NCBI GenBank assembly: GCA_012727555.1
Contig: JAAYGT010000063.1
Location: 1-64,000 of the forward strand
DNA: 64,000 nucleotides
Direction: 5' to 3'
DNA from: Alcaligenaceae bacterium
GTDB taxonomy: Bacteria; Pseudomonadota; Gammaproteobacteria; Burkholderiales; Burkholderiaceae_B
The notes below the pieces were generated by a model. That model did no database searches. It had not been told where the DNA came from and saw nothing but the letters and a program-made list of their open reading frames with translations. This document shows, one piece after another, positions 52,471 to 60,474 of the stretch (position 1 is its first letter; every line of letters starts with the position of its first letter). Both the position numbers and the translations under genes were made by a program.

Positions 52471-53508
52471 ATGCCAAAATTCATGAATCCACTGATCTCA
52501 AGTAGCCAGCCTTTGACGCTCATTGCCTTGCCCGATTTCTGTGTTGTCACCGTTCAGGGTGAAGACGCTGCCACGTTTCTGCACGGCCAGTTAACCAACG
52601 ACATCACGGGCTTGCCCGATCAAACAGCCCGGCTTGCCGCCTATTGCACACCGAAGGGCCGGGTTCTGGCAACGTTGGTGGTCTGGCGCGCCCATGATGG
52701 CACGTTACACATTCTGATGCCCCGCGATGGCGCCGATGATGTCCTCAAACGCCTGCGTATGTTTGTATTGCGTGCACGGGTCACGTTCAGCCTGCTTAAC
52801 GATACCGTCTGGGGTGTTCAGCCGAACGAGGCACTTTCTGCACGGCCCGGAACGGGTCACGATCACCCTCTGGGGGTTGATTTCCTGCCTCAGGGTACGT
52901 TGATTCAGGCGCCGGGCTCGCAGCGCTGGTGGTTCGTGGCATCTGGGGCATTTGATCCAGCCACCGATGCCCCGGCGGTTCAATGCGGTGTGGCCGATGC
53001 CGATACCTGGCATGCCGGTGATATTGTCTGCGGATTACCCTGGGTACGCACGAAAACCCGGGACACCTTCCTGCCCCAAACGCTGAATCTTGATCTGATC
53101 AACGGTGTCAGCTTCACCAAAGGGTGTTATCCGGGGCAAGAGGTGGTTGCGCGTGCTCATTACCGGGGTACTGTCAAACGACGCATGGCACTGGGCAAGG
53201 CCACGATCAACAAACAGCGTCTCGATCACTTGATTTCAGGCGATCCGGCCGGGCCGGCTCTGGATGCCACACCAACAGCCTACGCTTCAATGCTGGCGGG
53301 CACTGACCTTTTCAGCCCGTCATTGCCCGATACCCCATGTGGTCGGGTAATTGTGGCCGCCCTGCCTGGCATAACCGACCCGCACACCGTTGACCAAGCC
53401 ATGTACCTGTTGCTTGAAGTGCAGATCAGCGACCTCGAAAACAAGAGCGAGTTTCGTCTGGGGCAACCTGCCGGGCCGATCTTGAATGTAACGGCCCTGG
53501 TTGAGTGA
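52471..53508 (+). CDS. ygfZ: Folate-binding protein YgfZ (Fe-S maintenance / tRNA modification)
   Basis: About 345 residues with the GcvT-like fold. The diagnostic motif is KGCYPGQEVVARAHYRG near residue 215, with the key Cys. The folate region near the N-terminus reads VQGEDAATFLHGQLTNDI and AAYCTPKGRVLATL. YgfZ supports certain Fe-S enzymes such as MiaB using tetrahydrofolate. The start is uncertain: the ATG at 52471 or the one 4 codons later; a longer frame overlapping mltG is unlikely. It is divergent from mltG and convergent with mmsB. Confidence 0.92.
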   Translation: MPKFMNPLISSSQPLTLIALPDFCVVTVQGEDAATFLHGQLTNDITGLPDQTARLAAYCTPKGRVLATLVVWRAHDGTLHILMPRDGADDVLKRLRMFVLRARVTFSLLNDTVWGVQPNEALSARPGTGHDHPLGVDFLPQGTLIQAPGSQRWWFVASGAFDPATDAPAVQCGVADADTWHAGDIVCGLPWVRTKTRDTFLPQTLNLDLINGVSFTKGCYPGQEVVARAHYRGTVKRRMALGKATINKQRLDHLISGDPAGPALDATPTAYASMLAGTDLFSPSLPDTPCGRVIVAALPGITDPHTVDQAMYLLLEVQISDLENKSEFRLGQPAGPILNVTALVE

Positions 53509-53567
53509 TCTTATACGGTTCCCGCTGACCAATCGGACGCAGGAACCGGTTTTGAGCCGGAAGGCCT

Positions 53568-54455
53568 TCAGGCCTTTCGGTACAGGTTCAGAATGCTGGA
53601 AAAATCCAGCCCGCCGTGCCCCTGGCTGCTGTGCAATGAGTACAGATTGCGTGCCAGTTCGCCCAGAGGGGTGGAAGCACGGCTCTGCAAGGCGGACTCA
53701 GCCGCCAGACCCAGATCCTTGAGCATCAGGTCGACACCGAACCCACCGGCATAGCCTTTTGAGGCCGGCGCATTTTCCATGACGCCAGGCCAGGGGTTGT
53801 ACAGTTCGGTCGCCCAGTTGCGCCCGGAGCTCTTGGATATGATGTCGGACAGAACCACCGGATCAAGGCCGTTGGCGGCCCCCAGCGCCAGGGCTTCTGC
53901 CGTACCCGCCATAAGAATGCCAAGCAGCATGTTGTTGCAGATTTTGGCCACCTGACCGGCACCGGCATCGCCCGCATGAAAAATGTTCTTGCCCATCTTT
54001 TCCAGCAAGGGCCGCGCTTTGTCGAGGTCGGCCGACTGCCCGCCCACAATGAACGTGAGCGTACCTGCTACAGCGCCGCCGGTGCCGCCCGATACCGGGG
54101 CATCGATCATGGCCAATTGGGCGGCCTGTGCCGCCTGGGCAACCTTGCGAGCGGTTTCAGGAGCAATGGTGCTGCAATCGATGATGAGTGTGCCGGGTTG
54201 AATGACCGAAAGAAGGCCTTCGTTCCCAAGATACAGGCGCTCAACATGTTGACTGGCCGGCAGCATGCTGATCACGAATTCGGCACCCGCCACGGCGGCC
54301 CTGGCCGAGTCGGCCGCATGCGCGCCCGCGTCGGTGAGGGTTTTGATGGCCTGGGGCATTAGATCGAACACCACCAGTTCATGACCGGCACGCACCAGAT
54401 TCAGGGCCATGGGTGCACCCATGTTCCCAAGGCCTATGAAGGCGATACGACTCAT
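53568..54455 (-). CDS. mmsB: 3-hydroxyisobutyrate dehydrogenase MmsB
   Basis: A 295-residue beta-hydroxyacid dehydrogenase oxidising 3-hydroxyisobutyrate to methylmalonate semialdehyde in valine breakdown. The NAD motif is IAFIGLGNMGAPMALNLVRAGHELVVFD; the substrate motif DAPVSGGTGGAVAGTL lies near residue 118 and the catalytic Lys in GQVAKICNN near 170. The ATG at 54455 has AGGAG upstream. Its product is the substrate of MmsA encoded at 6056. The stop codon sits in an AAGGCCT/AGGCCTT hairpin. Confidence 0.95.
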   Translation of the reverse strand: MSRIAFIGLGNMGAPMALNLVRAGHELVVFDLMPQAIKTLTDAGAHAADSARAAVAGAEFVISMLPASQHVERLYLGNEGLLSVIQPGTLIIDCSTIAPETARKVAQAAQAAQLAMIDAPVSGGTGGAVAGTLTFIVGGQSADLDKARPLLEKMGKNIFHAGDAGAGQVAKICNNMLLGILMAGTAEALALGAANGLDPVVLSDIISKSSGRNWATELYNPWPGVMENAPASKGYAGGFGVDLMLKDLGLAAESALQSRASTPLGELARNLYSLHSSQGHGGLDFSSILNLYRKA

Positions 54456-54504
54456 TGTTTGTCTCCTGTTTGACTTGATTGGTTTGGTTTTCAGGGTTTT
54501 GCGT

Positions 54505-55644
54505 TCATGGATTGCCCAGATCAGCCAGCGGATGAGGCTGACCGGCTGGCCAGGGTGTATTGAAAAAGCATTGCACCCAGTCGTCAGTGGCCTGATCATG
54601 GCCCGACGGGTTCCAGCGTGGTGATTTGTCTTTGTCGATGAGCAAGGCCCGGATGCCTTCCTGAAAATCACCTTGAATACCGCAGTTCAGGGACACGATA
54701 TATTCTTCGCGAAAGACATCGGCCAGCGACATGAAGCGTACCCGTTTGAGCAAGGTGAAGCTGAGCCGCGCCGAACCGGGCGAGCCTGCCAGAAAGGTTT
54801 TTGCGGCACGCGAGAGCCAGGGATCAGTATGCGTGACCCAGACAGCAATGTTGGCAACAATGGCGTTGAAATCATTGCCATCGCAGGCCTGCCGAATTTC
54901 GGCAAAATGTTGCCCCAGAGAACCTGCCGGTGGCAGGGTTTCCGGTTCGAGGTGCAAAATGACTTCACGCAAACGGGCATCGTTGGCCGTGCGGCAGGTT
55001 GTCCAGTGCGATTGCGTGATCTGTGCGATCAGTGTGTCGTAGGCATCGGCAGCAACGATGTAATCAGACAGCCCCAGCAAGTGGCAGTCACGGGCACCCA
55101 GTTGTGCGCCTGTCAGGGCAAGGAACGTGCCGATTCCACCCGGAAGGCGCGACAGCATCCAGGTGCCACCGACATCGGGAAACAGGCCGATGCTGATTTC
55201 AGGCATGGCAAACCGTGTGGTTTCTGTAACCACCCGATGGCTGGCGCCCATCATGAGACCAACCCCGCCGCCCATGACAATACCACTGCCCCAGCACAGC
55301 AGTGGTTTGGGAAATGTATGAATCAGGTAATCGAGCCTGTATTCAATATCGAAAAACGTGCGCGCATGCACGTTGTTCCAGGCATTGCCGGAGGTATTTT
55401 CGAGCATGCCCTTGTACAGGCCATGAAGATCGCCGCCCGCCGAGAAGGCCTTGTCGCCTTCACCTCGCAGAATGACCAGTGCGATGGACGGATCGTTGGA
55501 CCACTGTGTGAATTTCTGCGTGAGCAGTTCACACATTTCGAGTGACAGGCCATTCAGGGTTTGCGGGCTGTTAAGGCGGGCCACACCCGCCTTCAGACCA
55601 CTGGCCGTGGTTATTTCATCAAACAGAACAACAGAGGCATTCAT
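54505..55644 (-). CDS. 3-hydroxyisobutyryl-CoA hydrolase-like protein (enoyl-CoA hydratase superfamily)
   Basis: A 379-residue crotonase-fold enzyme, long for a hydratase but right for HIBYL-CoA hydrolase. Oxyanion segments are GGDLHGLYKG near residue 72 and GGGVGLMMGASHRVVTE near 125. The catalytic acid lies in FAMPEISIGLFPDVGGTWML near 150. It would release 3-hydroxyisobutyrate for MmsB. The gene starts within 4 bp of the acyl-CoA dehydrogenase stop and precedes mmsB by 49 bp, so the three form a valine catabolic operon. Confidence 0.92.
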   Translation of the reverse strand: MNASVVLFDEITTASGLKAGVARLNSPQTLNGLSLEMCELLTQKFTQWSNDPSIALVILRGEGDKAFSAGGDLHGLYKGMLENTSGNAWNNVHARTFFDIEYRLDYLIHTFPKPLLCWGSGIVMGGGVGLMMGASHRVVTETTRFAMPEISIGLFPDVGGTWMLSRLPGGIGTFLALTGAQLGARDCHLLGLSDYIVAADAYDTLIAQITQSHWTTCRTANDARLREVILHLEPETLPPAGSLGQHFAEIRQACDGNDFNAIVANIAVWVTHTDPWLSRAAKTFLAGSPGSARLSFTLLKRVRFMSLADVFREEYIVSLNCGIQGDFQEGIRALLIDKDKSPRWNPSGHDQATDDWVQCFFNTPWPAGQPHPLADLGNP

Positions 55645-56795
55645 CGGATATCGGCTCCCTTCTCGAGAATTTGCCGGGCAACGATAACACGCATGATTTC
55701 ATTTGTGCCTTCCAGGATCTGGTGCACGCGGGTATCGCGCACGAGCCGTTCAAGCGGGTAATCTTTCAGGTAGCCATAACCCCCATGCAGCTGCTGGGCA
55801 TCAAGGCACACCTGAAAGCCCAGATCGGTTGCAAGGCGTTTGGCCATGGCGCAATAAGCGGTTGCCTGTGGGTCGTTTTCATCGAGTTTGCAGGCAGCCA
55901 GACGCACCATCTGGCGCGAGGCCACAAGGTGCGTGAGCATGTCGGCCAGTTTGAATTGAAGTGCCTGGAAGGTGGCAATGGGCTGGCCAAACTGCTGGCG
56001 TTCGGTCATGTAGCGGCGGGCGGTGTCGTAGGCACCTTGTGCCGCACCCACCGAGCACGTGGCAATGTTGATGCGACCGCCATCAAGACCTTTCATGGCG
56101 AACGTGAAGCCCTGCCCTTCTTCGCCCAGCAGGTTTTCAGCCGGGATTTCCACGTTGTCGAAATTGATGGGACGGGTGGACTGGCTGTTCCAGCCCATTT
56201 TTTCTTCTTTGCGTCCGAAGGTGATGCCGGGCGTGGCGGAAGGCACGACAAAAGCCGAGACACCGCGTGGCCCGGGGCCGCCTGTTCGTGCCATCACCAC
56301 CATGACATCGGTGTCGCCGCCGCCTGAAATGAAGGCCTTGGCGCCGTTGATGATGTAACTACCCCCCCGTTTTTCAGCACGGGTGGCAAGGTTGGCCGCA
56401 TCAGAGCCTGCGGCGGGTTCGGTAAGACAGTAGGAAGCGAGTTGCTGACCACTGACCAGACCCGGCCCCCAGGCCTGTTTGACGGGGTCTGTGGCCCACA
56501 AGCCAATCATCCAGGTGGCCATGTTGTGGATGGTCAGGAAGGCGGTTGTGGAAGGATCAAATGCAGCCATTTCCTCAAAGACCAGGGTTGCATCCAGACG
56601 CGGCAATCCAAGGCCACCGATGGACTCGGGCGCGTACATGGCACAAAACCCCATTTCGCCTGCCTTGGCAAATGCTTCCCGAGGGAAGATCTGTTCAGCG
56701 TCCCAGCGGGCAGCGTTGGGGGCCAGCTCGCCTTCGGCAAAGGCCCGGGCCGATTCCGCGAAGGCGAGTTGTTCATCGGAAAGCCGAAAATCCAT
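55641..56795 (-). CDS. Acyl-CoA dehydrogenase, probable isobutyryl-CoA dehydrogenase
   Basis: A 384-residue flavoenzyme starting MDFRLSDEQLAFAESARAFA. FAD and substrate motifs are CLTEPAAGSDAANLATRA near residue 130, ISGGGDTDVMVVMART near 165, and QQFGQPIATFQALQFKLADM near 275. The likely catalytic Glu lies in ILEGTNEIMRV near 362. The operon context (hydroxyisobutyryl-CoA hydrolase and mmsB downstream) points to isobutyryl-CoA. The ATG at 56795 has CAGGAGAC upstream. No enoyl-CoA hydratase for methacrylyl-CoA is present in the operon. Confidence 0.92.
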   Translation of the reverse strand: MDFRLSDEQLAFAESARAFAEGELAPNAARWDAEQIFPREAFAKAGEMGFCAMYAPESIGGLGLPRLDATLVFEEMAAFDPSTTAFLTIHNMATWMIGLWATDPVKQAWGPGLVSGQQLASYCLTEPAAGSDAANLATRAEKRGGSYIINGAKAFISGGGDTDVMVVMARTGGPGPRGVSAFVVPSATPGITFGRKEEKMGWNSQSTRPINFDNVEIPAENLLGEEGQGFTFAMKGLDGGRINIATCSVGAAQGAYDTARRYMTERQQFGQPIATFQALQFKLADMLTHLVASRQMVRLAACKLDENDPQATAYCAMAKRLATDLGFQVCLDAQQLHGGYGYLKDYPLERLVRDTRVHQILEGTNEIMRVIVARQILEKGADIR

Positions 56796-56909
56796 TTGAG
56801 TGTCTCCTGGTGTTATCGTTCGTGTGTGTTCACTGCAGGGTCGAACTGCGTACAGTGAGTGCATGTATCAGCTCACGCATACCATAGCGCGATCTGGTGT
56901 TTTATTTTG

Positions 56910-57248
56910 TCAAACACACGACAATTTACGCCGGCGTATCCGTGCTGCAGGCTGGTTCATGGCACTTTTCCGATGGGCCGCCCGACGCCGCCTGGATTCC
57001 AGCGGGTCGAAAACCAGAGGTCGGTAGATTTCAATGCGATCGTCATCGGCAACGGGCTGATCAGGATTGCATTCCCGGCCCCAGACGCCCAGACGAACCG
57101 GCTGGCCGGCCTGCTCGGGAAACTCGGTGAAAAAATGGCTGGTCTTGAGCGCCTGGAGCAGTGTCGTGCCCGGGGCTACTGTGACAGTAGCCTGCCAGAC
57201 CTGATCCGGTTCGGCAAAGACGATATGTACACGCAGGGCGTCAGGCAT
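56910..57248 (-). CDS. rnfH: RnfH/RatB family ubiquitin-like protein
   Basis: A 112-residue protein of the UPF0125 (RnfH) family with a beta-grasp fold: MPDALRVHIVFAEPDQVWQATV at the start, GTTLLQALKTS near residue 30, LGVWGRECNPDQPVADDDRIEIYRPL near 60-85, then a basic tail (ESRRRRAAHRKSA; RIRRRK). Its function is unsettled; it is usually beside ratA, as here, overlapping it by 8 bp. A GTG five codons upstream is the alternative start. Confidence 0.88.
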   Translation of the reverse strand: MPDALRVHIVFAEPDQVWQATVTVAPGTTLLQALKTSHFFTEFPEQAGQPVRLGVWGRECNPDQPVADDDRIEIYRPLVFDPLESRRRRAAHRKSAMNQPAARIRRRKLSCV

Positions 57249-57675
57249 ACACTTTTTGGGCACGCTGCGTGAAGGAATCGATGAAACTGGTGGCGATTCG
57301 ATTGAAAATGGGGCCTACCACGGCTTCAAGAGCCCGGCTGGAAAAAGCATACTGCATGGTATAAACAACCTTGCAGGCCTCGCCATCACCCAGTGCAATG
57401 AATTCCCAATGCCCCGAAAGTTCCGAGAACGGGCCATCGACCAGCCTGAACGAGATGCGGTTGGGGTAGTCATGCTCGTTGCGGGTTGTGAAGGTTTGCT
57501 TCAGGCCCGCAATACTGATGGTAATAGACGCCTGCATTCCCTTTTCATCGTGGTGACTTACAACCGAACCACCGCACCAGGGCATGAATTCCGGATAACG
57601 GGCAACATCGGCCACAAGGTCGAACATTTGGGCGCAGGTATGGGGAACCAGAACGGATCGCTGTACTTTATGCAT
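57241..57675 (-). CDS. ratA: RatA/Coq10-family START-domain protein
   Basis: A 144-residue START-like protein: MHKVQRSVLVPHTCAQMFDLVADVARYPEFMPWCGGSVVSH is typical of the RatA/COQ10 group, and YAFSSRALEAVVGPIFNRIATSFIDSFTQRA closes the helix-grip fold. E. coli RatA blocks 70S association, whereas COQ10 homologues bind ubiquinone; inspection cannot decide between them. It is divergent from smpB, a conserved arrangement in proteobacteria. Confidence 0.9.
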   Translation of the reverse strand: MHKVQRSVLVPHTCAQMFDLVADVARYPEFMPWCGGSVVSHHDEKGMQASITISIAGLKQTFTTRNEHDYPNRISFRLVDGPFSELSGHWEFIALGDGEACKVVYTMQYAFSSRALEAVVGPIFNRIATSFIDSFTQRAQKVYA

Positions 57676-57732
57676 TGAATGTCGTTAATCGCTAGAATGT
57701 ACCGATTTTACAGCCTATAGAATTATTGTTTC

Positions 57733-58200
57733 ATGAGCATAGTCGACAACCGCAAGGCAACCCACGATTACTTCATCGAAGAACGCTTCGAGGCCGGCCT
57801 TGCACTGCAGGGCTGGGAAGTCAAGGCCATACGTGCCGGCCACGTGCAACTGAAGGAAAGTTATGTCATCGTGCGCGATGGCGAACTGTTCATCATCAAT
57901 ATGCACGTCAGCCCCCTGCCCACCGCCTCAACCCACATTCACCCGAATGCAACGCGCACCCGCAAGCTGCTGCTGCACGCACATGAAATCAGCAAACTGA
58001 TCGGCAAGGTGGAACAACGTGGCTACACCCTTGTACCCCTGAATCTGCACTACAAGAATGGCCGTATCAAACTCGATTTTGGTCTGGGCCGCGGCAAGAA
58101 ACTGCACGATAAACGCGACACCGCCCGTGATAAAGACTGGCAACGCGAAAAAGAACGCCTGCTCAAGCACGACACACGCAACAGCCGCAAGGGCGATTGA
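57733..58200 (+). CDS. smpB: SsrA-binding protein SmpB
   Basis: A 155-residue partner of tmRNA in rescue of stalled ribosomes. Motifs include [51 protein letters not shown] near residue 45, and the basic C-terminal tail ([19 protein letters not shown]). It has normal length. The tmRNA gene itself (ssrA) is not visible within the flanks, so it must lie elsewhere. Confidence 0.97.
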   Translation: MSIVDNRKATHDYFIEERFEAGLALQGWEVKAIRAGHVQLKESYVIVRDGELFIINMHVSPLPTASTHIHPNATRTRKLLLHAHEISKLIGKVEQRGYTLVPLNLHYKNGRIKLDFGLGRGKKLHDKRDTARDKDWQREKERLLKHDTRNSRKGD

Positions 58201-58260
58201 ACCCGGCCTCAGATCTTGATGCGGCAGATGCACTGCGGCCGGCAGGCACTCGTTTCGAGT

Positions 58261-58920
58261 TCAAACCGAACCGACACCCAGGCCTTCAAGCAACAAAAGA
58301 GCCCGTTTGCGATGCAGGCCGCCACTGTAACCCGTAAGACGGTGGTTCGATGACACAATGCGGTGACACGGCACCAGAATACTGATCGGGTTTTTCCCGA
58401 CGGCAACGCCGGTAGCCCGGCTGTGTTGCGGGCCGTAACCGGCAGCCCTTGCCAGATCGGCATACGAAACACAACATCCGTAGGGGATTTTTGTCAGTGC
58501 TTTCCAGATGCTGACCTGAAACGGTGTGCCGATGGCTTCAAGATCGAGGGGAACGGTGAATGTCTGCAATTTCCCGAGGAAATAATGACCCAATTGTTCA
58601 CGGACGATCAGGAAAAACGGCGATAACGCTGCATTTGGCAAGACGGGGCGAAGGCCGCCGACAGCGCTCTGCTCCCAGTGCGTAACAGGCGAATCACCGG
58701 CAGTTTCATGCCGGGCAGATACGCTCAAAGAGGCAAGTGACTGCCCGGCATGAAACCCCTGGCGTGGGTCCGTTATGCGTGGCAGGGCTTCAGTGCCCGG
58801 CAGGCCGGCCAGATCCAGCACCGGAGCATCACGTTGATCCAGAAAATAGAGTCCGGTCAGGCCCTGATCTGAAGCACGCAGCAGAACAGGACCGAGTGGT
58901 GTATCGAGCAGAGCATCCAT
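58261..58920 (-). CDS. Methylated-DNA--protein-cysteine methyltransferase (Ogt/AGT) with an N-terminal-half insert
   Basis: A 219-residue repair enzyme that moves alkyl groups from O6-alkylguanine to its own Cys. The active site is ILVPCHRIVSS near residue 182, the helix-turn-helix contributes VSYADLARAAGYGPQHSRATG, and the C-terminus is YSGGLHRKRALLLLEG. Usual members have ~165-175 residues; here the first half holds about 45-50 extra residues (LPGTEALPRITDP ... VGGLRPVLP) of no recognised domain. The enzyme core looks complete. Confidence 0.92.
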   Translation of the reverse strand: MDALLDTPLGPVLLRASDQGLTGLYFLDQRDAPVLDLAGLPGTEALPRITDPRQGFHAGQSLASLSVSARHETAGDSPVTHWEQSAVGGLRPVLPNAALSPFFLIVREQLGHYFLGKLQTFTVPLDLEAIGTPFQVSIWKALTKIPYGCCVSYADLARAAGYGPQHSRATGVAVGKNPISILVPCHRIVSSNHRLTGYSGGLHRKRALLLLEGLGVGSV

Positions 58921-58938
58921 GCGTGGGGGACCCGTTGT

Positions 58939-60420
58939 TCAGCTTGCCGCGTGTCGGGCAGTGCCTTGTGCCGAAGTGGCGCCGGCCGGCTCAGATGGCA
59001 GGTTCCAGCCGCCACCCAATGACTTGTACAGGTAGACGGTACTTGTGTTGCCGATGAGCCGCAGAGAAATCAGGGCCTGCTGGGCCGCATAAAGACTGCG
59101 TTGCGCATCAAGCACGGTAAGGTAACTGTCAACACCGCTGTTGAACCGCGCTTCGGAAAGATCATAGTATTCACGGGTGGCCTCGACCAGTGCAGTCTGG
59201 GCTTTCAGCTGTTCATCAAGGGTGCTGCGTCGTGCCAGGGCATCGGCCACTTCGCGAAAAGCGGTCTGGATCGCCTTTTCGTAGTCGGCAACGGCAATTT
59301 CCTGATCAACTTCGGCAACGCGCAGGTTGGCGCGATTGCGTCCGGCATTGAAAATTGGAATATCGATGCGTGGAATGAATTGCCAGAAGCCGGTGCCGCC
59401 ATCGAAAAGATCCGACAAAGACGAGGAAGACGTACCGGCTGAGGCTGTCAGTGTGATCCGTGGAAAAAAGGCGGCACGGGCAGCACCAATATTCGCGTTG
59501 GCTGCCTGCAACTGACGCTCGGCGGCAAGGACATCGGGGCGACTGAGCAGAACCTCGGATGGCAAGCCTGCATTCAGCGTGGCCAGTGTTACACGATCAT
59601 CCATCTGTGAATGCGGCAATAGCGCTTCAGGCACATCGGTGCCTGCCAGCAGATTCAGCAGATTCTGGTCTTCAAGAACGCGGCTGCTGTACTGAGCGAT
59701 ATCGACGCGTGCCGATTCAACCTGTGTTTGTGCCTGACGGACATCAAGCAAGGTGGCAACACCCAGCTCGTGGCTGCGTTTGACGAGCTCATACGACTGT
59801 GATTGCGCTTTCAGGGTCTGGCGCGCCAGATCAAGGCGCTCACGATCGGCACCTAACGCGAGGTAGGCTGTGGCAACTTCGGCCACCAGCGCGATCTGGA
59901 CAGCCTTGCGTGCCTCTTCGGTGGCAAAGTAACGCTGCAGTGCCTGCTCGTTCAGGCTGCGGATGCGTCCGAACAGGTCAAGCTCGTAGGCACTGGTTCC
60001 AATGCCTGCCTGGTAACTGCCGGAGGTTGTCGTGATCCCCTCGCGCGAGGCGCTGGCCGGCGTGCGCTGACGTGTGCCGCTTCCCAGTGCATCGATCGAA
60101 GGGAAAAGCTCGGAGCGCCGGACTTGATACTGTTCGCGGGCGCGGTCGATGTTCAGGGCGGCAATGCGCAGATCGCGATTGTTGTTCAGGGCCAGTTCAA
60201 CGACCTGACGCAGTTGCGTGTCAAGAATGAATTCTTGCCATGGAATTGTGGCCGCAGCACGTTGCGCCTGATCATCGGGGCCGGCATTACGTACATCGGT
60301 TGAATTGACCGGCCAGATGGAAGGTGCCGGCGATTCAGGGCGCTGGTACTCGGGGGCCAGCGTGGTACAACCGGTGAGCACCAGGGCTGCAAAAAGGGTT
60401 GTCAGGGAAAAGCGTGTCAT
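58939..60420 (-). CDS. RND efflux outer-membrane lipoprotein (OprM/NodT family)
   Basis: A 493-residue TolC-like channel. The lipobox is LVLTGC with Cys 18; it is followed by APEYQRPESPAPSIWP. The two OEP repeats carry the typical NNRDLRIAALNIDRAREQY, LASQVATAYL-like LVAEVATAYLALGADRERLDLAR, and LLNLLAG near residue 265, then LLSRPDVLAAERQLQAANANIGAARAAFFPRI. It completes a tripartite pump with the two genes upstream (54-bp gap). Confidence 0.94.
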   Translation of the reverse strand: MTRFSLTTLFAALVLTGCTTLAPEYQRPESPAPSIWPVNSTDVRNAGPDDQAQRAAATIPWQEFILDTQLRQVVELALNNNRDLRIAALNIDRAREQYQVRRSELFPSIDALGSGTRQRTPASASREGITTTSGSYQAGIGTSAYELDLFGRIRSLNEQALQRYFATEEARKAVQIALVAEVATAYLALGADRERLDLARQTLKAQSQSYELVKRSHELGVATLLDVRQAQTQVESARVDIAQYSSRVLEDQNLLNLLAGTDVPEALLPHSQMDDRVTLATLNAGLPSEVLLSRPDVLAAERQLQAANANIGAARAAFFPRITLTASAGTSSSSLSDLFDGGTGFWQFIPRIDIPIFNAGRNRANLRVAEVDQEIAVADYEKAIQTAFREVADALARRSTLDEQLKAQTALVEATREYYDLSEARFNSGVDSYLTVLDAQRSLYAAQQALISLRLIGNTSTVYLYKSLGGGWNLPSEPAGATSAQGTARHAAS

Positions 60421-60474
60421 TTCGAGCTCCGTTTCGTTTCCCGGCCCATGGCCGGGAAAACGTATCTGGCATTG

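Noticed and set aside
53558..53584. AAGGCCT/AGGCCTT hairpin at the mmsB stop as a terminator
   Set aside because: It includes the mmsB stop codon and has no T-tract on either strand; noted in the mmsB entry only.
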